A DNA stretch of 15,792 nt from the NCBI GenBank assembly GCA_047619485.1, contig JBLHKE010000088.1, positions 1 through 15,792 of the forward strand. The letters run 5' to 3'. Below, one piece after another: positions 7,025-14,702 of the stretch. The notes under the pieces are model-generated. The model had not been told where the DNA came from. It did not search any database and was given only the letters and a program-made list of their open reading frames with translations. This DNA is from JBLHKE01 sp047619485 (lineage in GTDB: Bacteria; Verrucomicrobiota; Verrucomicrobiia; Verrucomicrobiales; DEV007). A program made the translations under genes and the position numbers. Numbering within the stretch: the first letter of the stretch is position 1; each line of letters opens with the position of its first letter.

Positions 7025-9468
7025 TTCCCGTCCTCCTCGTCCGTCGCTTTGTTCGCACTCTTGCCGTTGCCATTGGTGTCCTCTTTTTTAGCGAACTCCT
7101 CGAGCCGCTGTTCGACTTTCGCGAACACGGAGTCTTTCGAGAACTTGCCGCTTTTCAAGCGCCGCCCAGCGGATACGCCAGTGAGGATCGCGATCCCCTC
7201 CTCGATGGTGCGCACCGGGTAGACGTGGAATTTACCAGCCTTGACGGCATCGACCACCTCCTGCCGCAACATCAGGTCAGCGACGTTCGCCTGCGGGATC
7301 AACACGCCGTTGGCCTTCACCAGCCCGTTCGTCTTGCAGGTCGCAAAGAAACCCTCGATCTTCTCGTTCACGCCACCAATCGCCTGGATCTCGCCGAATT
7401 GGTTCACCGATCCGGTCACCGCCAGCGCCTGCTTGATCGGCAATTCGGAGATCGCCGAGAGGATCGCATACAGCTCGGTGGACGACGCGCTATCGCCATC
7501 GATCCCACCGTAGCTCTGTTCGAAAACGATGCTCGCCGAGAGCGACAGCGCCTTCGTCGGGGTGAATTGCGCGTTGAGGTAGCTGCTTAGAATCAGCACG
7601 CCCTTCGAGTGCAATTTCCCGCCGAGATGCACTTCACGCTCGATGTCCATCACCCGCCCGCTACCCGCGCTGACGCGCGAGGTGATGCGGTTCGGCTGTC
7701 CGAAACCGGTGCCGCCCACGGTGTAGACCGACAGCGCATTGATCTGCCCAACGCGCTCACCCTTGGTATCAATCATCACCGTGCCGTCCTCGACACGCTC
7801 GCGCATGCGCTCCGCGAAACGCCCGTTGCGGTGCTCTTGGGCAGACAGCGCAAGGTCGATGTGCTCGGCCTTGATGAGCTTCGCCTGCTTCTCCCCAGCG
7901 TGGTAGTTCGCCTCCTTCGCAAGATCGGCGATGTGCATCATCTGCACCGAGAGTTTGCGAGAGTCGCCTGCCTGCCGCGAACCGAACTCGATCAACCGGC
8001 AAACGCCCGAGCGATCGAATGGCCGCAATCCATCGCGCCGTGCCACGGTCGCGATCATCCGCGCGTATTTCTTCGTCGTCGCTGCGGTGCGCGGCACACT
8101 CTCCTCGAAGTCCGCAACCACCTTGAACAGCTCCGAGAAGTCCGTGTCGTGCTGGCGCAGCGCGTAATACAACTGCCGCTCGCCCACCAGGATCACTTTG
8201 ACCGTGAGCGGGATCGGCTGTGGCTCCAGTGAAACAGTCGACACCATGCTCAGGTAGCGGCCGAGCGGCTCGGTGTGGACGTGGTTGCTACGCAGCGCGC
8301 GTTTCAGACCGTCCCACGCGGATGGCTGGCGCAGCAACTCACCGGCGTCGATGATCAGGTAACCACCGTTCGCCTCGTGCAATGCGCCAGCTTTGATGAG
8401 GGTAAAATTGGTCACCAGGTTGCCCATCTCGACCACGTGTTCAATGCTCCCGACTAGGTTCTCGAAAGTAGGGTTGTCGCAATAGACAACCGGGCTCTGG
8501 GCGGTGTTCTTGTGGTCGATCAGGCGATTCACGAGGTAGCGATCGACGATCGCCCTCAGCTGGTCCTCCGGTGACGAACCGCCCAACATCATCGCGCCCT
8601 GCGGTGCCTCCTGCATCGTCGGCCGGAACGCGTCGCATGAATCCACCACGTCATCCTGCACCTGCTTGAGGTAGTCGATGACGAACGGGAACTCCGCGTA
8701 AGCCTTCATCATTTCTACGAACAGCTCAGCGACCAGTTCCTCCGCCAGTTTCTCGTTCAGCGCACGCAGCTTGCGGTGCATCTCGCGCCGCACCTTGGAC
8801 GACTGCTGGATCAGCTTCTCGATCTCGTCGTGGAAACCCTTCATGATCGTTGTCAGGTTCGCCTGGATCTCCTCGCTCAGCTTCTCGAACTCCTCTGGCT
8901 GCATCACCTCGCCATCTTTCATCGGTGAGATCGCCACCCCGGATGGCGTGCGCATCAGCGCGATGTCGCGTTTGCGTGCGCGCACCTGCAAGTCATCGAA
9001 AGGTTTCTGTTCCTTCTCGCTGTATTCGGCCTCGATCTCATTTTGCTGAGACTGGAATTCGTCGCTCTCGAACGCGGACGGGATGCTGGTGATCAGATCG
9101 ACGACGAGGTTCTCCATCGAGTTCTCAAATTCGCGCCCAGTGCCCTGTGGCAATCGCAGTGCCAGCGGCTTGTAGGGATCCTCGAAATTATGCACATAGC
9201 ACCAGTCGTAGACACCATCGATCGACTTCGATCGCGCGTCTAAGAACTGCCGGATCATCGTATGTTTTCCCGTGCCGGTCGGCCCCATCGCGAACAGGTT
9301 ATAACCGTCCTCCTGGATCTTGATGCCGAAGCCGATCGCCTTCATGGCACGCTCCTGCCCCAGCACCGTTTTGAGATCAGCCAGTTCGCGCGTCGTCTTG
9401 AAAGACAACGACTGCACATCGCAGCGGCAGTACAACTGTTCGGGCTTGAGCTCGCGGGGTTTAGGCAT
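7021..9468 (-). CDS. Lon-type ATP-dependent protease of the AAA_32/Lon_C class
   Basis: From ATG at 9468 the protein has 815 residues. It begins MPKPRELKPEQLYCRCD, with Walker A GPTGTGKHT at 62-70, as in AAA_32-type Lon homologues (single-chain cytosolic proteases related to E. coli YcbZ). A long helical, charged insertion follows, roughly residues 120-330. The C-terminal S16 peptidase has GGIDGDSAS with catalytic Ser660, and GGVNEKIEGFF with catalytic Lys703. The 43-residue spacing equals that of S679 and K722 in E. coli Lon. The classical N-terminal LAN domain is absent, as expected for this class. The tail is charged (KKEDTNGNGK onward). The frame stays open to 9816, but the extra 116 residues include an M50-protease scrap and non-coding-like sequence, so the later ATG is preferred. 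The usp-like gene follows with an ATGA overlap. Confidence 0.93.
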   Translation of the reverse strand: MPKPRELKPEQLYCRCDVQSLSFKTTRELADLKTVLGQERAMKAIGFGIKIQEDGYNLFAMGPTGTGKHTMIRQFLDARSKSIDGVYDWCYVHNFEDPYKPLALRLPQGTGREFENSMENLVVDLITSIPSAFESDEFQSQQNEIEAEYSEKEQKPFDDLQVRARKRDIALMRTPSGVAISPMKDGEVMQPEEFEKLSEEIQANLTTIMKGFHDEIEKLIQQSSKVRREMHRKLRALNEKLAEELVAELFVEMMKAYAEFPFVIDYLKQVQDDVVDSCDAFRPTMQEAPQGAMMLGGSSPEDQLRAIVDRYLVNRLIDHKNTAQSPVVYCDNPTFENLVGSIEHVVEMGNLVTNFTLIKAGALHEANGGYLIIDAGELLRQPSAWDGLKRALRSNHVHTEPLGRYLSMVSTVSLEPQPIPLTVKVILVGERQLYYALRQHDTDFSELFKVVADFEESVPRTAATTKKYARMIATVARRDGLRPFDRSGVCRLIEFGSRQAGDSRKLSVQMMHIADLAKEANYHAGEKQAKLIKAEHIDLALSAQEHRNGRFAERMRERVEDGTVMIDTKGERVGQINALSVYTVGGTGFGQPNRITSRVSAGSGRVMDIEREVHLGGKLHSKGVLILSSYLNAQFTPTKALSLSASIVFEQSYGGIDGDSASSTELYAILSAISELPIKQALAVTGSVNQFGEIQAIGGVNEKIEGFFATCKTNGLVKANGVLIPQANVADLMLRQEVVDAVKAGKFHVYPVRTIEEGIAILTGVSAGRRLKSGKFSKDSVFAKVEQRLEEFAKKEDTNGNGKSANKATDEEDGK

Positions 9469-9648
9469 GCAGATACCTACCACCAGACCCGGGGAAATCG
9501 AGCGCGACTGCGGGTGAACTTTGGTCTGCGTTAGGCCTAACACTTCTATCAACGTGAGCGTCGTGCGGGCGGGGGGAGGCTGGCCGGTGAGTTTCTCGCA
9601 CGAAGTCACGAAGAGATGGAGCAAAGTGTCTGGCACTGATTTTCTGCG

Positions 9649-9714
9649 GAAAATCCAATGAAGGCGGAGTGGAATTCCGAAAATTTTTCCTAGGGAAATA
9701 GAAGGTTCGAGCAT
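9649..9714 (-). pseudogene. N-terminal remnant of a site-2 protease (M50) gene
   Basis: A minus-strand ATG at 9714 starts MLEPSISLGKIFGIPLRLHW, followed by IF. This is very close to the usual start of bacterial M50 zinc proteases of the S2P/CBS kind (...LG.IFGIP...HW.F), just before their first membrane helix. The expected hydrophobic helix and the HExxH site do not follow. After about 22 codons the sequence turns into RRKSVPDTLLHLF and then runs into the region upstream of the protease gene, still in frame. The best reading is a gene scrap left by deletion, not part of the Lon-type protease. It rests on a short motif, so a chance match cannot be excluded. Confidence 0.45.
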
Positions 9715-9736
9715 GGCGAATAAAGGTAGTAGCTGC

Positions 9737-9749
9737 CACGTCAGACGTG
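9737..9749. promoter_or_regulatory. Perfect palindrome CACGTC-A-GACGTG, operator candidate
   Basis: The 13 bases form a perfect 6-base inverted repeat around one central base. It lies next to the AT-rich stretch upstream of the Lon-type protease operon, where a repressor or activator dimer could bind. The regulator is unknown, and a chance palindrome of this length is possible. Confidence 0.3.
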
Positions 9750-9819
9750 TGATTACGACTTTTGGTTCATGTTTAATAATACATAAAATTAATAGCCCAT
9801 ATTGAACTGCGTACATCCT

Positions 9820-10121
9820 AGATCAGACTGCGGATCCACCGGGACCACCTTTCTTGCCGGCGATCCCTACGACCACATCGGCGAGCTGCAGATCGAAGCT
9901 GCTTACACCTCACTGCTCCCACAATGCTACGCATCATTGTCGGTGGATTTTGAAGAATACCACTCAGATGGACATCCGAAGGGAATGCCACTGACGACTC
10001 CTATTTCGCTCTCAGTTATATCCTTACACTGAACTGGTCTGAACAAAAAAATGGCGCCACTGCAAGCAGCGGAGCCAAGTTGTTCTCCTCGGCGAACCGA
10101 AGTGACCTGAAGAAGGTCTAG
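9820..10121 (+). pseudogene. Probable frameshifted C-terminal fragment of an outer-membrane beta-barrel protein
   Basis: In one plus frame (about 9830-9975) the sequence reads AGDPYDHIGELQIEAAYTSL, then LPQCYASLSVDFEEYHSD, with alternating strand-like character. After a shift near 9975 another frame reads NATDDSYFALSYILTLNWSE up to TAG at 10119-10121, again like barrel strands. Neither frame alone gives a sensible protein, but the two joined do. No start or signal peptide is visible. It converges with the barrel pseudogene on the other strand, and their ends overlap by a few bases. I cannot name a family. A chance pair of open frames is the alternative. Confidence 0.35.
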
Positions 10122-11221
10122 AAGTGGATTGAGCAATCGAGCGTGATGCGCGACTCCATGAGGTTTTCTTCCTCTTCGGTTAGAGGAATTTCATAGGCTG
10201 CACCCAGGTCGATGTTATCGGTGAGCCGATAGCGGAAACCTGCTCCGATCGTGACCAAATCCGTGCTGCTCGCATTGGAAGCACCGAAGTTGATCAAGTC
10301 GCCACCCTCGAAGGTTGCTACGCAAGGAACCGCTCCGCCTACCTGATCGCCGAAGCAGCTGCCACCGTCGCCCGCAGAGAGAACGCGGAAGTAGTTCATC
10401 TCAACAAGAGGTCTGAACCGGTCAGTGACTGCATAGCTGAAGTGAGCGTTGAGGTGACTTGTAGTGCTTTCGGCACTGCTGTCGAATGGGATCTTAAAGC
10501 CGAGGTTACCCGCAAACTGTAGCCGATCCCACAGCTTGAGCACGGACACCAATGGGATAACGACGCCATCACCTTCACCTTGCCAGACATCGGTATTTTC
10601 AGTCGGAACCTCTACCTGGAGATTGAGGGCCGCTGCAAGCGCTTGCTCAGGGTTATAGATGAAAGCATACTTGAGGCCTGCAGCAAGGTTAGCGAACCCC
10701 TCAGCGTGAGAGAATGTACTATCGGGATTGAAGTCGATGTAACCATCCTTAGGGCTTGTCAGTAAATAACTCCTACAATCTGCTGGTTATTTTGGCCATC
10801 ACCCGCGTTAGCTTCCAACTCAAATAGCCCGCTATCATCGCTGAAATCTGCCTTGGTGCTGGCTAAAATTCCTGCGCATCTTTGTATGACTTATTTCCTG
10901 ACAACCCCTTAGCTGCAACTAGTGAGAATCGCTCGCTCAAAGCCAACTCGAGTTACAGCGCATATAGCTGGAGGTCACCGCCGACATCGAGATCTCCTAG
11001 CGTCATGCGCAATTGATCTGGGTGGTATTGATGCATGAAGATCGCATGCGCCTTGTTACGTGGCACCGCCAGGTCAAAAAGAGTGGGGCTAGTAATCGGG
11101 CGCACGACCCATCAAATGGGTTCGCCTTCGGTGCCGGCTCTAGAGTAGCTGGCTCACCTGCATGGAGCGCGCTAACACTGGCAAACAGTGTCGCGGCAAA
11201 AATTTGGGATCGAAATTTCAT
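10118..11221 (-). pseudogene. Outer-membrane barrel protein gene broken by frameshift, nonsense codon and MITE insertion
   Basis: The start at 11221 encodes a clear signal peptide, MKFRSQIFAATLFASVSALHA, then GEPATLEPAPKANPFDG. A one-base loss near 11106 shifts the frame. The continuation (VRPITSPTLFDLAVPRNKAH and on to DLDVGGDLQLYAL) meets a TAA at 10955-10953, where related proteins would have glutamine. The frame then reaches SERFSLVAAK, is interrupted by the 157-base element, and resumes exactly with DGYIDFNPDSTFSHAEGFAN. It runs without stops to the barrel C-terminus ...SRITLDCSIHF. Removing the element plus one 3-base duplicate and restoring one base gives 945 bases, exactly 315 codons with the stop. 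The family (signal peptide, TSPTLFD, GD..V..LQLYAL, DGYIDF, final barrel strand) is, as I recall it, an uncharacterised transporter-like outer-membrane group common in Planctomycetota and Verrucomicrobiota. Confidence 0.88.
10752..10908 (-). mobile_element. MITE-like element, copy 2 (157 bp), inside the barrel pseudogene
   Basis: Its reverse complement matches 3466-3622 at 155 of 157 positions, with identical length and ends. The flanks are TTA at 10749-10751 and TTA at 10909-10911, a direct three-base duplication (TAA on the gene strand). Deleting the element and one copy restores GCAGC-TAA-GGATGG, which reads AAKDG in the coding frame, so this is a precise insertion and not a rearranged duplicate. 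It carries no gene. The terminal inverted repeats are the same as in copy 1. Confidence 0.9.
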
Positions 11222-11416
11222 TAATTAGGTCTTTGTTAGGTAGTTTTTGGTAACTGTGTGATGTGCTGAGGATTTAATGAATTTACAGATATGTTTAATA
11301 AGATGCGATCGGCTGTCTGGTTGCGCCACGCCCTTAGCAGTTGCAATTGGCACGGTTTGATCGTCGTCTCCGACAAGCTTTGCGCCTAAGTGAACAGACG
11401 TTTTACTTGCCGCGGA
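11222..11416. other. Intergenic region between the carbonic anhydrase and barrel pseudogene
   Basis: These 195 bases lie between two minus-strand genes. The part next to the pseudogene start is AT-rich and may be its old promoter. No gene, RNA or convincing terminator was seen. Confidence 0.3.
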
Positions 11417-12118
11417 CTAGTCCAGCAAAGTCACCGAACCATCGCTGATGGAGTAGACCCCACCAACAATCTTGATGTCTCCTGACTTCTCAAGATCCCT
11501 CAATATTTTGCTGCGGCTGCGGATATCAGCCACGGTCTTCTCCACATTGGCTTCGACAACTTTTTCGACGAAATCAGCATTTTTCGAGTTGCGCTGACTC
11601 GCTGGAATTCCTGAAACCGAGTTCACCGCAGGGGTGATATTACTCAAGAGACCGGTGATGTTACCAACCTTAACATGATCGCAGGCACTCTTAACGGCGC
11701 CGCAAGACTCGTGCCCTAGAACCATAACCAATTTCGCACCAGCAACCTTCGTTGCAAACTCCATCGAGCCAAGCTGATCGCCATTTTCAATGTTGCCGGC
11801 GACACGCCCGACGAAGATGTCACCGACACCTTGGTCGAAGACCTGCTCGACAGGAACTCGAGAATCAAGGCAGGAAAGAATGACCGCCTTTGGGTACTGT
11901 CCAGTCGATGTGGCTGCTATCCTTTTGGTAACGTTAGGATTTGAAAGGTTCCCTTTCATGTAGCGCTTGTTGCCCGCCATCAGATCTGAGATCACCGTGT
12001 CGGGAGTGAGAGCTTTTTGCTCAGCAAAAGTGGGCGGAAGCCCCCCGGTGGTAACGCATGAAACAGAAGCTAAAGATGCGATTGCGGTGCTGATTATGAG
12101 TGCTGTTGTTGTTTTCAT
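11417..12118 (-). CDS. Exported beta-class carbonic anhydrase
   Basis: The 233-residue protein begins MKTTTALIISTAIASLASVS with Cys21, an export signal. The sequence before Cys21 (SVS) is a poor lipobox, so periplasmic or lipid-anchored placement is open. The mature part has all beta-carbonic anhydrase landmarks: LMAGNKRYM (46-54), SCLDSRVPVE (82-91) with zinc ligand C83 and the D85/R87 dyad, GNIENGD near 108-114, and VLGHESCGAVK (133-143) with zinc ligands H136 and C139. The family hydrates CO2 to bicarbonate. Most beta-class enzymes are cytoplasmic, so this one probably works in the periplasm on CO2 or bicarbonate supply or pH. It starts at ATG 12118 after an A-rich leader without Shine-Dalgarno. 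The upstream barrel gene on its 3' side is broken. Confidence 0.93.
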   Translation of the reverse strand: MKTTTALIISTAIASLASVSCVTTGGLPPTFAEQKALTPDTVISDLMAGNKRYMKGNLSNPNVTKRIAATSTGQYPKAVILSCLDSRVPVEQVFDQGVGDIFVGRVAGNIENGDQLGSMEFATKVAGAKLVMVLGHESCGAVKSACDHVKVGNITGLLSNITPAVNSVSGIPASQRNSKNADFVEKVVEANVEKTVADIRSRSKILRDLEKSGDIKIVGGVYSISDGSVTLLD

Positions 12119-12469
12119 TGTTTGATTTGGTGTGGTTTATCCGTTCGACTCTTCCGGTTCGGCGATACCAATAACGCGAAACTTAAACCACGCAATCTAT
12201 TTCATGTAATATGATACGTATTCCGGCATTTTAGCGATCCACAGCCATTTTTTCGACCAAATGGAAATCGTGAACTGGGGTACTGGATCCGTGTTCTTGC
12301 GGCCGATGCTAGTTGATGGCGGGCAGCGCCCCCGCCCAGCAGGTGCCGAGGAACGCCGGGGTCAGCAATGCAATTTTCCAGCAATAGCAATCACTCCTGC
12401 TCCAGCTGAGCGCGGTCGACTGGAAAATAGATCGCCCCGATCACCCCCTTGAAATATAAACTTCACCTC
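12119..12469. other. Divergent intergenic region between carbonic anhydrase and beta-helix genes
   Basis: These 351 bases should carry both divergent promoters. The half next to the carbonic anhydrase is AT-rich. Minus-strand frames at about 12235-12390 are open for short distances (for example VEKMAVDR before a stop) but have no recognisable product, and may be gene debris. A 9-base inverted repeat is present at 12373-12428. Confidence 0.4.
12373..12428. repeat. Perfect 9-base inverted repeat, ATTTTCCAG / CTGGAAAAT
   Basis: The arms are 12373-12381 and 12420-12428, separated by 38 bases, ending 41 bases before the start of the beta-helix gene. It could be a leader hairpin or paired operator half-sites. 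No T tract follows, so it is not a standard terminator. Confidence 0.3.
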
Positions 12470-14557
12470 ATGATCCGCCCAATCTACGCGCACCTCCTCG
12501 TTCCGGCACTGCTCGCTCTCGTGGTCGCGCCTTCGCTGCATGCAGAAATCGTCGTCGGAAATCTGTTTCGCACGACCGCTACTGGCGCCCCCCTCGACGG
12601 CGCCAATCAGGCAGTAGCACACGCCTTCGAACCGGCGTTGCCCGGCGGCGATGCGCAGCTCAGCTCGGTTAACGTCCGTGTCGAGAACTCCTCCACCACC
12701 AGCCGAGCGCGGGTCAAACTCTGGTCTGGCAACGGCTCGACTCCGACCACCCTGCTCGAGGACCTCGGCGAAATTTCTTTCAGCGGCGGTGGTACAAAGA
12801 GCGTCGCCATCGCCTCCAAAACCTTCCCCTCGATCGACGCAGGCGCCCGCTACTGGATTTCGTTGCATTGGGTGGCCGGCGACTTCGACTGGCTAACCAC
12901 CGCTAGCGCTGGCAACGACGGCACCGCCTTTGGCTCCATCTCTACCGCCGCCGCTTTGTCTGGGAACGGCGGCTCCAGTTGGGCCGACGACAACCAGGGA
13001 AACTACCACCAGTTCCAGGTTCAAGGCTTTGCTACTGTCGTCACCCAAGACGACGACTCCGGCCGCTTCACATTGCGCTCGCTGCTGCAGGGGATTCCCG
13101 CCGCAACAGATCCGACGCTCACTTTCAGTGCCAGCCTCAACGGCGAGACGATCACGCTAAACAGCCAGATCACTATCGACAAAGACGTGACCATCAGCAG
13201 CACCGGCCTCGGCGGTGGAATCACGATTTCCGGCGACCGCAACAAGAACGGCCAACCAGACGCCGACACGGATAGCCGGGTGTTTGAAATCAAGACGAAT
13301 ACCACCGTCGCACTCGAAATGCTCACCATCAGCGGCGGGGTCGCAAATTCCGGAGGAGGGATACTCAACGATGGTAGCCTGAACCTCACTGGCATCACAC
13401 TCTCGGGAAACACGGCGCCCGGCTTGGGCGGCGGAGGCATCACCAATGAATTTGAGGGCACCGTCAACCTGAATGCCTGCACTGTTTCCGGAAACAGAAC
13501 TGGCGAGAACGCGGCTTTTGCCGGCGGGATCCTCAACTATGGCACGGTCATCGTAGAGGTCAGCACTTTCTCCGGAAACTCGTCCGGCGGTAGCGGCGGC
13601 GGCGCGATCTTCAACTATGGAATCCTAGAAATTAACAATAGCAGCTTCTTTAGAAACACGGCGAACCTGAGTTACGGCGGCGCGATCAGTAATGCTAGGC
13701 CTGGTAAGGCAACTATCAGCAACAGCACCATTGCCGGAAACTCGGCCGGCATCGGTGGCGGTGGAATCTTTAACGGTGCTAGCCTGATCCTCACCAACAG
13801 CACTATCTCCGGGAACATGGCGGGGCAGTCCGGGGGTGGCGGGATCTACTACAATGACTTCTATGAGGATAGTAGCGTTTCCCTCTCCTCGAGCATTGTC
13901 GCCGGGAATTCCGGCCCGGAGCCTGAGATTCGTGGAGCCAGCATCATTGATCTTGGCGGCAACCTATTCGCCACCGGAGAAACCGCCCTCGAACCGCAGC
14001 TCGCGCCCTTGGCCGACCATGGTGGAACAACCATGACCATGCTACCGCTGCCCGGCTCACCAGCCATCGACACCGGCAACAACAACACCGGGCTAGGATC
14101 CGATCAGCGGGGACGAGCCCGGCAGTTCGGCACCGGCACAGACGCTGGCGCCACCGAATACCAAGGAGCCGCCGACCTGGCGAGCGTCTGGCGGCTCGAC
14201 TTCGACGGCGATCACAAGTCCTTCGGCGTCGAACACTTGCTGGGCACGGCCGCCTTCACCTTCGACGCTGGCCACGGCCACGACCTGACGCCCCCAACCA
14301 TCGCACCAGACGGCTCCGCGAGGGTGTCCTTCGGCCGCAATCCTGAAGCCGTCGCGGGCAGCGTCTGGATCCTCAAGCGCAGCACCGACCTCGTCACTTA
14401 CCAAGAACTGTTCCGCTACGATGCCACCGATGGCTTCAGCGGGCCTCAAGCCACAGACGCTTCCATTAGCAACGACGATACGCTGATCAACTTCCGCGAC
14501 GAAGACCCGCCCACCCCAAGAGTGATGTACCGGCTAGAGGCGCTGTTGATGGAGTAG
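12470..14557 (+). CDS. Secreted right-handed beta-helix protein with choice-of-anchor-type regions
   Basis: From ATG at 12470 the protein has 695 residues; a TTG at 12449 would add seven and is less likely. The signal peptide MIRPIYAHLLVPALLALVVA continues to LHA near residue 25. Residues about 27-195 (NLFRTTATGAPL..., ...YHQFQVQG) resemble choice-of-anchor R regions. Residues about 205-490 are a parallel beta-helix of glycine- and asparagine-rich coils. Residues about 490-565 (LGGNLFATGETALEPQLAPL, LPGSPAIDTGNN, DAGATEYQG) match choice-of-anchor Q proteins. The C-terminal part (LDFDGDHKSFGVEHLLGT, VWILKRSTDLVTYQELFRY) is typical of verrucomicrobial secreted proteins. Family members are extracellular adhesins or polysaccharide-acting proteins. 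No catalytic lyase or hydrolase site is identified, so binding or structure is the safer call. The gene appears monocistronic. Confidence 0.88.
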   Translation: MIRPIYAHLLVPALLALVVAPSLHAEIVVGNLFRTTATGAPLDGANQAVAHAFEPALPGGDAQLSSVNVRVENSSTTSRARVKLWSGNGSTPTTLLEDLGEISFSGGGTKSVAIASKTFPSIDAGARYWISLHWVAGDFDWLTTASAGNDGTAFGSISTAAALSGNGGSSWADDNQGNYHQFQVQGFATVVTQDDDSGRFTLRSLLQGIPAATDPTLTFSASLNGETITLNSQITIDKDVTISSTGLGGGITISGDRNKNGQPDADTDSRVFEIKTNTTVALEMLTISGGVANSGGGILNDGSLNLTGITLSGNTAPGLGGGGITNEFEGTVNLNACTVSGNRTGENAAFAGGILNYGTVIVEVSTFSGNSSGGSGGGAIFNYGILEINNSSFFRNTANLSYGGAISNARPGKATISNSTIAGNSAGIGGGGIFNGASLILTNSTISGNMAGQSGGGGIYYNDFYEDSSVSLSSSIVAGNSGPEPEIRGASIIDLGGNLFATGETALEPQLAPLADHGGTTMTMLPLPGSPAIDTGNNNTGLGSDQRGRARQFGTGTDAGATEYQGAADLASVWRLDFDGDHKSFGVEHLLGTAAFTFDAGHGHDLTPPTIAPDGSARVSFGRNPEAVAGSVWILKRSTDLVTYQELFRYDATDGFSGPQATDASISNDDTLINFRDEDPPTPRVMYRLEALLME
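13330..13860 (+). repeat. Tandem beta-helix coil repeats within the surface protein
   Basis: At protein level about six degenerate units of roughly 25-30 residues recur with the pattern GGGI.N.G.L.L....ISGN.A. Examples are GGGILNDGSLNLTGITLSGN, GGAIFNYGILEINNSSFFRN and GGGIFNGASLILTNSTISGN. The DNA is diverged between units, so these are structural coils and not recent copies. Confidence 0.75.
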
Positions 14558-14702
14558 CCTTGCCACGCCCACCGATGTCTTCGATATCCGCGGACTGAAA
14601 GCTTCAAGTGACAGGCGCTGATTTTGTCTACAGAACATACGAACACCTTCTTTGCTTTCGTATTTCATTTCCCAAAGCATCTAGCCAGTCGTAACTTCGC
14701 CA

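Larger units (their letters stand above)
9469..9819. other. Upstream region of the Lon-type protease operon
   Basis: These 351 bases contain the M50 scrap at 9649-9714 and an AT-rich stretch at about 9755-9800 that could hold the minus-strand promoter of the protease operon. A perfect 6-1-6 inverted repeat lies at 9737-9749. No other gene is supported. Confidence 0.4.

Noticed and set aside
9469..9816. The 116-residue N-terminal extension of the Lon-type protease frame
   Set aside because: It combines an M50-like scrap with non-coding-like sequence; the family's usual start fits MPKPRELKPEQL at 9468.
10118..10552. An intact 144-residue outer-membrane protein starting at TTG 10552
   Set aside because: The same frame continues upstream with barrel sequence to the element insertion, so this is only the C-terminal part of a broken gene.
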